NCBI RefSeq assembly: GCF_021608135.1
Contig: NZ_JAKIHL010000022.1
Coordinates: 1-50,050, forward strand
Direction: 5' to 3'
Source: Microaerobacter geothermalis
GTDB lineage: Bacteria > Bacillota > Bacilli > DSM-22679
DNA length: 50,050 nucleotides
In this document: positions 8,291-15,417 of the stretch, one piece after another
Layout of the letters: each line of letters opens with the position of its first letter
How positions within the stretch are numbered: position 1 is the stretch's first letter
Position numbers and translations under genes: made by a program
The notes under the pieces: model-generated
Told to the model about the DNA's origin: nothing
What the model saw: only the letters and a program-made list of their open reading frames with translations
Database searches by the model: none

Positions 8291-9194
8291 TTCGAAGACC
8301 TTCTACATATGAAGTGAAATTCCATTCACTTAAAAATTTCTTAGCAGCCTCTTCACCCGACTGATACAACATCTTTTTATCCTTTATCGTAAGGTCAAAT
8401 GAAGTGGTTTTTACGTGGTTTGTTTCAATAAATATCGTCCTAATGGCATGTTTATGCTTTACGTGTCGCATATCATGGGCTTCCAGCATGGTATTGATAA
8501 TGGCATGGGAAAGAGAAAGGGGACCCCTAATCTTCGCCGGTTTCCCTTCATTGGGAGAAACCAATTTAAAGCCAATGGTTGGCCATTTGGGTATGTTGTC
8601 GGTATCAAATATCCAAACGGGAAAATTGCTTAATACTCCGCCATCAACGATAAAACATTTCTCATTGTTCTGAGACATGATTTGTACCGGATCAAAATAG
8701 AAAGGGATGCTGCAGCTCATTCGAACGGCGTCCGCCACCTTCAGATTGTGTGGATCAATCCCGTAGTCCTTTATATCATCAGGCATTACTAACATTTTTC
8801 CCCTAGTAATGTCGGAGGCAATGATTTTCAACTTATCTTCTTTTAAATGATAAAAGGTTACAATCCCCTTTTTCCTCAATCGGACTTCCAACCACTGTTT
8901 CAGGTAATTTCCGGAATGAAAACCCTTCCTAATCGCAAATCTTATGCCAGGTCCAATCACAGGAAACAAAAACCATACGGATCTGTCCCGAAATTTTTTG
9001 AAGTCTAAATGATCCATCTCTACCTTTATTTCTCTTGCCGTATAACCTGCTGCAATGAGAGAGGCAATTATAGCTCCTGCTGATGTTCCTGCCAACCGAT
9101 TCCACTGATAACCTTCCCGTTCTAATATGGAGATCGCGCCCAAGAACCCAAGGACTTTGACACCACCCCCTTCAAAAACTGCGTCTGCCAGCAT
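8274..9194 (-). CDS. yqhO: Patatin-like phospholipase YqhO
   Basis: A 306-residue patatin-family lipid acyl hydrolase. The Ser-Asp dyad is intact: S38 in GTSAG and D184 in VDGGV. The oxyanion loop EGGGVKVLGF lies at residues 8-17. A hydrophobic stretch near residues 72-88 may help membrane contact; there is no signal peptide, so action is cytoplasmic on membrane lipids or acyl esters. The frame could begin at GTG 9203, but that codon lies inside the AAGGAGGTG ribosome site; ATG 9194 is 8 bases after it and is preferred. It lies next to mntR, as yqhO does in Bacillus. The natural substrate is unknown. Confidence 0.88.
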   Translation of the reverse strand: MLADAVFEGGGVKVLGFLGAISILEREGYQWNRLAGTSAGAIIASLIAAGYTAREIKVEMDHLDFKKFRDRSVWFLFPVIGPGIRFAIRKGFHSGNYLKQWLEVRLRKKGIVTFYHLKEDKLKIIASDITRGKMLVMPDDIKDYGIDPHNLKVADAVRMSCSIPFYFDPVQIMSQNNEKCFIVDGGVLSNFPVWIFDTDNIPKWPTIGFKLVSPNEGKPAKIRGPLSLSHAIINTMLEAHDMRHVKHKHAIRTIFIETNHVKTTSFDLTIKDKKMLYQSGEEAAKKFLSEWNFTSYVEGLRRKKEG

Positions 9195-9252
9195 CTTCTT
9201 CACCTCCTTATCCTATATCCTATATATAGAAGGTGAAGGTTTGACCTATAAC

Positions 9253-9279
9253 AAAAAAGCCGCAATAAGCGACTTTTTT
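9253..9279 (-). terminator. Terminator of mntR
   Basis: AAAAAAGcCGC-AATAA-GCGaCTTTTTT forms an A/T-flanked hairpin that ends inside the mntR stop codon. Its symmetry means it may also work in the other direction. Confidence 0.75.
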
Positions 9280-9706
9280 ATCCCTCTTTATTTTCATCCA
9301 GTTCCTTTAATTTTCGTAATTCTTCAAGGCGGCTTGGATCTTCCTGAAAGTATTGAACAAGATATTCTATACACGTGATGGCATCCCAGCTTAAGTGATG
9401 CTCAATTCCTTCTACATCCTTATATATATTTTCTTCATTCACTCCAATGATTTTTAAAAATTCCTCAAGGAGGCTATGCCTATCAACAAGCCTCTTACCG
9501 ATTTTCATCCCTTTTGGAGTTAATACGAGTCCACGATATCTTTCATAAATCAAGTACTTTGTTTTATCTAGTTTTTGAACCATTTTGGTTACGGATGAAG
9601 GGTGCACATTTAAATTTTCAGCAATGTCAGATACCCTGGCATATCCTTTATCATCAATAAGCTTGTAAATTTGTTCCAAATAGTCTTCCATACTTGGCGT
9701 AGGCAT
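9278..9706 (-). CDS. mntR: Manganese transport regulator MntR (DtxR family)
   Basis: A 142-residue Mn(II)-sensing repressor with an N-terminal winged helix (helix-turn-helix around residues 22-50) and a C-terminal dimer domain. In B. subtilis it represses Mn importers and activates exporters. With the start at ATG 9706 all B. subtilis metal ligands fall at the same numbers: D8, E11, H77, E99, E102 and H103. The GGGGGGTGA site lies 6 bases upstream. The B. subtilis order mntR-lipM is broken here: lipM lies 19 kb away. No manganese transporter is in the window, so its targets lie elsewhere. Confidence 0.95.
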   Translation of the reverse strand: MPTPSMEDYLEQIYKLIDDKGYARVSDIAENLNVHPSSVTKMVQKLDKTKYLIYERYRGLVLTPKGMKIGKRLVDRHSLLEEFLKIIGVNEENIYKDVEGIEHHLSWDAITCIEYLVQYFQEDPSRLEELRKLKELDENKEG

Positions 9707-9894
9707 GAGATTCACCCCCCAAAGAATCGGATACACTGATCATACTATTTTTAATGAAAATTGTCCATTTATTCCATTAAAATTAGGTGATTATCTTGTC
9801 AATAATTAGGCCCTTTCATTAATACGTTCGATTTTTTTCAACATAAATTGAATTTGTCAGTAAAATAAATTACTACAAGGAGAGTGTTATTGGT

Positions 9895-10188
9895 ATGTAT
9901 TACTACAACCCCTATTATCCCTATCGTGTCTTAAAGACATCCACAAATACAAGAGAAGAGTTAAACAGAGAGTATCCCATGCTTAAACCAAAACCTGAAC
10001 CCAAAGAATTTATGGATCCATTTTTAAAACATTTATCCGCTAAAGTAAACAGGGTGATTACCGTTAGCACGACTGGTGATACCATCACAGGAACATTAAA
10101 GGCCGTCTACTCAGATCACATTGTAGTTTTGGATGACGGGAAACCGGTTCATATTCGCACAGATCAAATCATATATGTCAGAGATTAA
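9895..10188 (+). CDS. DUF2642 family protein
   Basis: A 97-residue protein. The N-terminal 12 residues are rich in Tyr and Pro (MYYYNPYYPYR), followed by a proline-charged linker and a beta-rich domain (about residues 48-97) containing VITVSTTGDTITGTLKAVYS and HIVVLDDGKPVHIRTDQI. This resembles the Sm-like DUF2642 fold found in small Bacillus proteins, some spore-associated. The tyrosine-rich head recalls coat proteins, but a spore role is inference. It is monocistronic, with AAGGAGAG 10 bases before the ATG. The 188 bases between mntR and this gene show AT-rich DNA without a confident operator. Confidence 0.65.
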   Translation: MYYYNPYYPYRVLKTSTNTREELNREYPMLKPKPEPKEFMDPFLKHLSAKVNRVITVSTTGDTITGTLKAVYSDHIVVLDDGKPVHIRTDQIIYVRD

Positions 10189-10312
10189 CGAGCTGGCTTT
10201 ATCTGCGCCTCCTTTATTTATCAGAATCGCCTGACGTAAGTTTCCTATATCATACGGGCAGATGTACGAAAAAGTTCTTCCTGGCACGATCGTGACATTT
10301 GCCCATATCCTT

Positions 10313-10350
10313 ATAAAAAATAAAAAAGGAAAATACGATGGGTATTTTCC
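10313..10350 (-). terminator. Terminator of pssA
   Basis: Minus strand GGAAAATAC-CCATC-GTATTTTCC followed by TTTTTTATTTTTT, 7 bases past the pssA stop codon. A perfect 9-bp stem with a long U tract. Confidence 0.9.
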
Positions 10351-10356
10351 CATAGT

Positions 10357-10842
10357 TTAAATTTTAGGAAACCTTATCGTGCTAACCATCAATACCGACA
10401 AGAGTAGAGATAAGATAACACTGGAAAATCCAAATATTGCTAACAGTCCTGTTAATCCTCCAGCAAATGTAATGGGTACCCCCACAAAATATCCCCGGGT
10501 TGGGTTCGTATTAAACCTGGCTAATCTTAATGCACCAGTAATGGGAAATAAGATCAGTATCACGGTAGTCCAAAACCCACCACCAATCATGGAGTGGACC
10601 AACAATCCTGGTGCAACGCCAAAGCTGATCATATCTGCCAATGAATCAAGATGAACCCCAAACTCCGTCTGGACATTTAATTTTCTGGCAATCCTTCCAT
10701 CAAACATATCAAAAAATGCGGCCAGTAAAATCAAAAATCCCGCCGCTTTAAAAAAGCCGTTCATTATAAATGTCAAAGAAAGAACTCCACTAGTCAAATT
10801 ACTTAATGTGAATAAATTCGGAATACTTTTACCCACATCCAT
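10357..10842 (-). CDS. pssA: CDP-diacylglycerol--serine O-phosphatidyltransferase
   Basis: A 161-residue membrane enzyme that makes phosphatidylserine from CDP-diacylglycerol and serine, the committed step to phosphatidylethanolamine. The CDP-alcohol phosphotransferase signature D-G-x2-A-R-x8-G-x3-D-x3-D is complete (FDGRIARK through HLDSLAD, about residues 46-71). Four or more hydrophobic segments are visible. The length is slightly short but normal for Bacillus PssA. ATG 10842 is preceded by a modest GAAAGGATG. The decarboxylase gene psd, its neighbour in B. subtilis, is not in the window. Confidence 0.92.
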   Translation of the reverse strand: MDVGKSIPNLFTLSNLTSGVLSLTFIMNGFFKAAGFLILLAAFFDMFDGRIARKLNVQTEFGVHLDSLADMISFGVAPGLLVHSMIGGGFWTTVILILFPITGALRLARFNTNPTRGYFVGVPITFAGGLTGLLAIFGFSSVILSLLLSVLMVSTIRFPKI

Positions 10843-10975
10843 ATGATTTCATCCTTTCATTCTATACATTGATCGTTGGTGTATTGCTAAGCTTCTAACT
10901 TTGTTATTTCCCATGCCAATCATTGTCATCCCCTCATGGCGTTTTTTTTCATTCTAGCGTACAAACTATAGGTAG

Positions 10976-11007
10976 GACAAGCTATCCTTGATAAATCTTT
11001 AGTTTTA
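10976..11007 (+). repeat. Solitary copy of the short transposon-end repeat
   Basis: GACAAGCTATCCTTGATAAA followed by TCTTTAGTTTTAC corresponds to AAGGCTATCCTTAGTAAATT then CTTTGAT at 38836-38863. It ends 24 bases before the peptidase gene, so its AT-rich end may overlap that gene's promoter. The rest of 10843-11030 shows no other feature. Confidence 0.45.
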
Positions 11008-11039
11008 CCCAGAGAAATCAGAAGAAAAAGGTGATGATG

Positions 11040-11822
11040 ATGAAGCGGATGATTTTTTTTACAGTATGTTTTCTGCTTACGGCGTGTATCCAGAATCCAG
11101 TCCAATTAAACCAGATAGAACCTCCATCATCTTCTGATCAGCTGGAAATAAAGGCCGATTTCATCCATGACAATTGGAAAAATCAGGAAGAAAATCTAAA
11201 CAACAAAATAAAAATAAAGGGCCATGAAAAAATCCTTTTAGATATTCCCATTATCTCTCAAAAACCGGAATTAAAAAATGGCTGTGAGGTAACCAGCTTA
11301 GCGATGCTGCTTCAGTTTGCGAATATTGACGCGAATAAATTGGAGCTGGCTGCAAAAGTAAAAAAAGAAAGTGAGCCAATTGTCCAAAAAAAAGAAGGAG
11401 ACGTAGCAAAGTGGGGAAACCCAAATGAAGGATTTGTGGGGGACATTACAGGAAAGAGAAAAGGATATGCCGTATATGCCAAACCGATGGAAAGTTTAAT
11501 GGAGCAATACCTTCCTGGCAGAGTCATCAATTTGTCAGGGAAAGATTTTAATCAAATTTTAAATCAGGTAAGTGAAGGTAAACCTGTTATCATTTGGACA
11601 ACATCCCATTTTAAAGAACCTAGAGTATGGGATTTTTGGGTCCATCGGAATCAAAAAATAAAAGCCACCATGGAAGAACATGCCGTCCTTCTGGTAGGCT
11701 ATGATCAAAAATATGTTTACGTGAATGACCCCCTTACTGGAATCAAAGCCAGAAGGGTCAACAAGCAATCCTTCGAAAGGGCCTGGATTTCCCTTGGGAA
11801 ACAGGCATTATCATACAAATAG
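11040..11822 (+). CDS. C39-family cysteine peptidase lipoprotein (YvpB-like)
   Basis: A 260-residue predicted exported lipoprotein. The N-terminal signal has lipobox LLTAC with Cys16 lipidated. The rest is a peptidase C39-like domain: catalytic C82 in NGCEVTSLAML, His near residue 213 in EEHAVLLVGYD, and Asn/Asp in VNDPLTG. Such proteins are related to bacteriocin-processing peptidases but lack an ABC transporter; B. subtilis YvpB is similar, and substrates are unknown. The start is the last of a GTG-ATG-ATG-ATG run; ATG 11040 is 6 bases after AAAGGTG. It stands alone and converges on the SDR gene. Confidence 0.8.
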   Translation: MKRMIFFTVCFLLTACIQNPVQLNQIEPPSSSDQLEIKADFIHDNWKNQEENLNNKIKIKGHEKILLDIPIISQKPELKNGCEVTSLAMLLQFANIDANKLELAAKVKKESEPIVQKKEGDVAKWGNPNEGFVGDITGKRKGYAVYAKPMESLMEQYLPGRVINLSGKDFNQILNQVSEGKPVIIWTTSHFKEPRVWDFWVHRNQKIKATMEEHAVLLVGYDQKYVYVNDPLTGIKARRVNKQSFERAWISLGKQALSYK

Positions 11823-11847
11823 CGCTTCCCAGTGGATCGTACAAGAT

Positions 11848-12546
11848 TTATTTCTTTCTCTTGATCATATGTTTTTGAGGACGAATGGTCAGCTCCGAGA
11901 CAACAGTACCTTCCCGTTGGGATAATATCAGCTCAACGGTATCTGCTACACACTCAGGGGTAATAAAACAATCCGGATCATCCCCCTGTTCAAAATCCAA
12001 ATGATCATAAAAGGAAGTTTGCGTGATGTCAGGATGTATGGTAACCACTTTCGCTCCTGTTTTCCTTACTTCATCAAACAAACTAGTTCCAAAATGAGAA
12101 AGACCGGCTTTTGTTGCTCCATAGGCACAGCCATGGGTACTCGATTTTTTAGCCGTGATGGAAGAAATATTAATAATAAATCCTTTTGTCCTTTTGATTT
12201 CCCGGAGCAAGAGCTGGGTTATTATCAGCGGTGCCTGCAGATTGGTTACGACCATCATCTCGATTTGTTTAGGATTAAGCTGTTCGTGGGGTCCAAAAAA
12301 ACCAACTCCTGCATTGTTCACCAGGATAAAAATATCTTTCTCCCGTTCTTTTATGTCCTTGACGGTTTTAATCAGCTGAGAGGTGTTGGTTATATCACAC
12401 ACTATTTTTATAAAATTACCCTCTTCTATATCGGTCTTAGAAAAATCCCTGGCTAAACCATAAACCAGATATCCCATCTTCATCAATCTTGTGGATATAG
12501 CAAGGCCGATACCCGATGAAGCCCCTGTCACAATCGCAGTTTTCAC
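11848..12546 (-). CDS. Short-chain dehydrogenase/reductase
   Basis: A 232-residue NAD(P)-dependent oxidoreductase of the classical SDR type. The nucleotide site TGASSGIG lies at residues 7-14, NNAG near 82, the catalytic serine in INISSIT near 132, and Y-G-A-T-K near 146. The substrate cannot be predicted. The frame opens at ATG 12564, but AGGAGA is only 2 bases from that ATG; GTG 12546 lies 7 bases after AAGGGAGAA and fits the usual SDR N-terminus. It is on the same strand as splB, which ends 43 bases upstream, so it may be the last gene of that operon. Confidence 0.82.
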   Translation of the reverse strand: MKTAIVTGASSGIGLAISTRLMKMGYLVYGLARDFSKTDIEEGNFIKIVCDITNTSQLIKTVKDIKEREKDIFILVNNAGVGFFGPHEQLNPKQIEMMVVTNLQAPLIITQLLLREIKRTKGFIINISSITAKKSSTHGCAYGATKAGLSHFGTSLFDEVRKTGAKVVTIHPDITQTSFYDHLDFEQGDDPDCFITPECVADTVELILSQREGTVVSELTIRPQKHMIKRKK

Positions 12547-12588
12547 TTTATTTCTCCCTTTCATTTCTCCTGAATTCTCAACAGAATA

Positions 12589-13599
12589 CTATATATAAAT
12601 CTTTTCCGAAGGAAAACGGGAAGATAACAGTTGAAATACGTATTCAATTAATTGCCGGGTGATATGATCAGGGTATTGATATACTCCGTCCTTACATTCA
12701 AAGGGGTAGTATATCAGTGCGGAGTCTGTTCTATTTTTTCTAATATTCTTAAGGTATTCACGGGACATACGGAAAACTCCAATGCTGATATCTTCAATTT
12801 TGTCGGGGGGAAGCATGACAAATGTCCTGTCTATGCACTCTTTATAATGCTGCCGCCAATTCTTAATATGAAGTAAAGGATCAAAACAAAGCCGTACTTT
12901 CCACCCATCATTCATCGCTTTCTTTATCGCTTGCAATCTGCCATTCAGAGAAGGAGTTTTTGGTTCATATTTTTTTATAACCTCATCGGGAGATACTGTC
13001 CATGCCAATATGACATTTTCCGATGGAGGAAGATGCTGAACAGCAGAGTAATTGACGCTTTTCGTGCGAACTTCTATTTTTAGATCAAAATGGTTTTGGG
13101 CAAAATTGATCCACTTGGACGTAAAAGAAACGATGTTCTCAAAGGCAAGAAGATCAGTATCATAGGAAATAGCCAAGTATACCGGATGCTTTTCCAAAAG
13201 GGCTTCCACATCTGAAAAAAAATCCTCGATATTAACAAAAATCACGATATTGGAGGATGGAAACATTCCTTGAAGATAACAGTAGTCACAGTTGTATATG
13301 CAATTTAAAATGGAAGAAGTATAGTAGAAATGCTTATTCCCGAAATCGTGACAAACCTCTGCTCCAGGATAGATCCGTTGATCTTTTTTTTCAGCCAAAA
13401 TAAGCTTTTGGGTATTTTTTTGGATAAAAAAATTTTGTCTCGGCCGGTTAAATATATCTTTATAGTGGTCAATTTCAATTTTTATGGCCCCAGGAAACCG
13501 ATGAAGGATTTGATCGGTTAAGGGGTGGGACTTAATCCTTTTTTCAATATAGATGTGAGAAAAATCAGGGATGAATAAGATGCTCTTTGATCTGTTCAA
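12589..13599 (-). CDS. splB: Spore photoproduct lyase family radical SAM protein
   Basis: A 336-residue radical SAM enzyme of the SPL family, which reverses the thymine dimer that UV forms in spore DNA. The 4Fe-4S site is C100-x3-C104-x2-C107, followed by YLQ as in B. subtilis SplB. Conserved blocks KYEPKTPSLNGRL and FDPLLHIKNW match SplB downstream. The position of the B. subtilis hydrogen-donor Cys141 appears to be Tyr146 here (AISYDTD against EASCTSD); an extra cysteine, C83, lies ahead of the cluster. It may repair photoproduct by a variant route or act on another lesion. TTG 13599 is the start, with GAGGGG 10 bases upstream; it overlaps the nucleosidase gene by 35 bases. Confidence 0.85.
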   Translation of the reverse strand: MNRSKSILFIPDFSHIYIEKRIKSHPLTDQILHRFPGAIKIEIDHYKDIFNRPRQNFFIQKNTQKLILAEKKDQRIYPGAEVCHDFGNKHFYYTSSILNCIYNCDYCYLQGMFPSSNIVIFVNIEDFFSDVEALLEKHPVYLAISYDTDLLAFENIVSFTSKWINFAQNHFDLKIEVRTKSVNYSAVQHLPPSENVILAWTVSPDEVIKKYEPKTPSLNGRLQAIKKAMNDGWKVRLCFDPLLHIKNWRQHYKECIDRTFVMLPPDKIEDISIGVFRMSREYLKNIRKNRTDSALIYYPFECKDGVYQYPDHITRQLIEYVFQLLSSRFPSEKIYI

Positions 13600-14410
13600 A
13601 ATAGTTCTTCCCCTCTGTCTTGGTTTTTACCTGTATATGATAAAAAGGGTTCAAAAAATCCAAGTTCAGATTCTCTCTGATTTTATATTGCTTTGCCAAT
13701 TGGTATAGCTGGTGGGTTTGAGTAGTCGTTAATCTTAGGTTTCGACTAATATCATATAGCAGTTTATTTTCTTCTTCGCTTAATGTCTCTTTACTGTTTT
13801 GGTGAAGCTGTTTGCTCCGTTCAATTAATTGGGCAATAGCGGGAATATTTTTCTCAATGAGTTGAGCAACTTCTTGCTGTGAAGGAGCCATCGGCTCAAG
13901 GAAATCCGATACAATTTTTACACAATAAATATGGTGAGGAGGCAAAAAAGAAGAAGCCGCATCAAAAAAACCAGCCCCTTCCATATCCACAAGATCACCG
14001 GTAATTGTAAAAAATTTACTCTTCTCCACCGGATGGGCAAAGGTTTCCAGCACTCCCTCTCTCATCTCATGTTGAATCAAAATATCCGGATAATAAGATT
14101 TACCGGTCGCCCGATTCATGATCTTGTGAACCAAGACTGGCTCTCCGATGGAAAGGTGATCCTGAACCGCCCCTGAAATTCCAATATTTATGATACTGTC
14201 ATTCATTTGTTCATTATGTTTTAGCCTGTATAAAGTTAAGAGGTGAGTTGTTGCGATGGCCGAGGAAAGCATTCCTACACCGCTGACCACCAATTTTATT
14301 TCATCATTCCCAAAAATTTGGAACTTTGAAGAAGATGGAATCTTCTTTAGCTGAAAATGATGGATGATTGATTTGGCTTCATTATACAATGCAGTGACAA
14401 TGTAGTGCAT
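13565..14410 (-). CDS. MTA/SAH nucleosidase-like protein paired with splB
   Basis: A 281-residue protein whose first ~190 residues resemble the nucleoside phosphorylase/5'-methylthioadenosine nucleosidase fold: GVGMLSSAIATT near residue 45, IGISGAVQ near 76, VDMEGAGFF near 142 and KIVSDF near 164, where the last Asp is the family's catalytic acid. The remaining ~90 residues are a helical extension not found in ordinary MTA nucleosidase. Its 3' end overlaps splB by 35 bases, so the two are translationally linked. Radical SAM enzymes release 5'-deoxyadenosine, which nucleosidases of this group can cleave, so product removal is the likely role; this is inference. The ATG has AAGGAG 10 bases upstream. 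Confidence 0.75.
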   Translation of the reverse strand: MHYIVTALYNEAKSIIHHFQLKKIPSSSKFQIFGNDEIKLVVSGVGMLSSAIATTHLLTLYRLKHNEQMNDSIINIGISGAVQDHLSIGEPVLVHKIMNRATGKSYYPDILIQHEMREGVLETFAHPVEKSKFFTITGDLVDMEGAGFFDAASSFLPPHHIYCVKIVSDFLEPMAPSQQEVAQLIEKNIPAIAQLIERSKQLHQNSKETLSEEENKLLYDISRNLRLTTTQTHQLYQLAKQYKIRENLNLDFLNPFYHIQVKTKTEGKNYFEQIKEHLIHP

Positions 14411-14428
14411 AGAACAAACTCCTTCTGA

Positions 14429-15214
14429 TTAGCATCCTTTCCACTGGGGAGGACGTTTTTCTAGAAAAGCACAAATTCCTTCACCTGCATCAGCTGCAGT
14501 AGCGTTTAAGCTCATCACTTCTTTCGCATAAGAATAGGCTAAATGCTGAGGCATTTCAATTTGTTTATAAAAGGCTTGCTTGCCAATCCCTACGGTAAAT
14601 GGGCTGGCTTGGACAATTTTCATTGCCATATCCCTTGTTTCCGCCTCCAATTGCTCCTCTGGCACTACTTTGTTAATCAATCCCGCTGCCATTGCCTCCT
14701 CTGCCAAAAGTGGTTCACCTGTCAATAGCATTTCCATGGCCTTCTTCCGACCGACTGCCCTTGATAATGCAACCATAGGCGTAGAGCAGAAAAGACCTAT
14801 TTTCACACCAGGCGTAGCAAATTTAGCAGTATTTGCTGCAATAGCCAAATCACAAGTGGCAACCAATTGGCATCCAGCTGCCGTTGCAATACCATGAACC
14901 TGTGCAATAACCGGTTGGGTAATCGATTGTATGGTTTCCATCATCCTTGTACAAACATCGAAGAGATGGCGGTAAAATCCAGGGGTTTGGTTTACCATTT
15001 CTCCTAAATCATGCCCTGCACAGAAAGCGGGACCGCTTCCGCGCAAAATAACCACTGACACGTCCTTGCTTCCACCAAGCATGTTAAAACAATCAATCAG
15101 TTCTTGCATATGTTCAATGGAGAGAGCATTTCGCTTATCTGGACGGTTCATCGTAACATAAGCAATTGGAGAGTCAATCTCTAAGAGAATGTGATGATAT
15201 TCTTTCGTGTTCAT
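14429..15214 (-). CDS. Enoyl-CoA hydratase/isomerase family protein
   Basis: A 261-residue crotonase-fold protein, typical length. The oxyanion hole segments are RPDKRNALS (about 23-31) with AFCAGHDLGEM near 65-75, and GIATAAGCQLVATCDLAIA near 109-127. One of the two usual catalytic glutamates seems replaced (A-A-G-C in place of G-G-G-x-E), so the exact reaction is doubtful: it may be a hydratase, isomerase or thioesterase-like member. It is followed after 18 bases by the nucleosidase/splB pair on the same strand, but no functional link is obvious. The ribosome site (AGGGGGAAC) is modest. Confidence 0.8.
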   Translation of the reverse strand: MNTKEYHHILLEIDSPIAYVTMNRPDKRNALSIEHMQELIDCFNMLGGSKDVSVVILRGSGPAFCAGHDLGEMVNQTPGFYRHLFDVCTRMMETIQSITQPVIAQVHGIATAAGCQLVATCDLAIAANTAKFATPGVKIGLFCSTPMVALSRAVGRKKAMEMLLTGEPLLAEEAMAAGLINKVVPEEQLEAETRDMAMKIVQASPFTVGIGKQAFYKQIEMPQHLAYSYAKEVMSLNATAADAGEGICAFLEKRPPQWKGC

Positions 15215-15352
15215 ATGGTTCCCCCTATCGGTATTTTCCTATTATCATACCAATAAATTTTATTATAGTCTGCTGTTTGATCCAAAAATGTTTGGGATTT
15301 ATTCCCTCACCGGTATTAATGTCGCATATTACGAACCCGTCTGCCAGTAGAC

Positions 15353-15395
15353 TTTTAAAAAACAAAAGTCCAAGCATTACCTACACTTGGACTTT
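15353..15395 (-). terminator. Terminator of nrdJ
   Basis: Minus strand AAAGTCCAAG, an 11-base loop, CTTGGACTTT, then TTGTTTTTT. A perfect 10-bp stem 23 bases after the nrdJ stop. The rest of the 15215-15417 gap shows no gene. Confidence 0.9.
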
Positions 15396-15417
15396 AGCAT
15401 TTTATTGAACCGAAATA

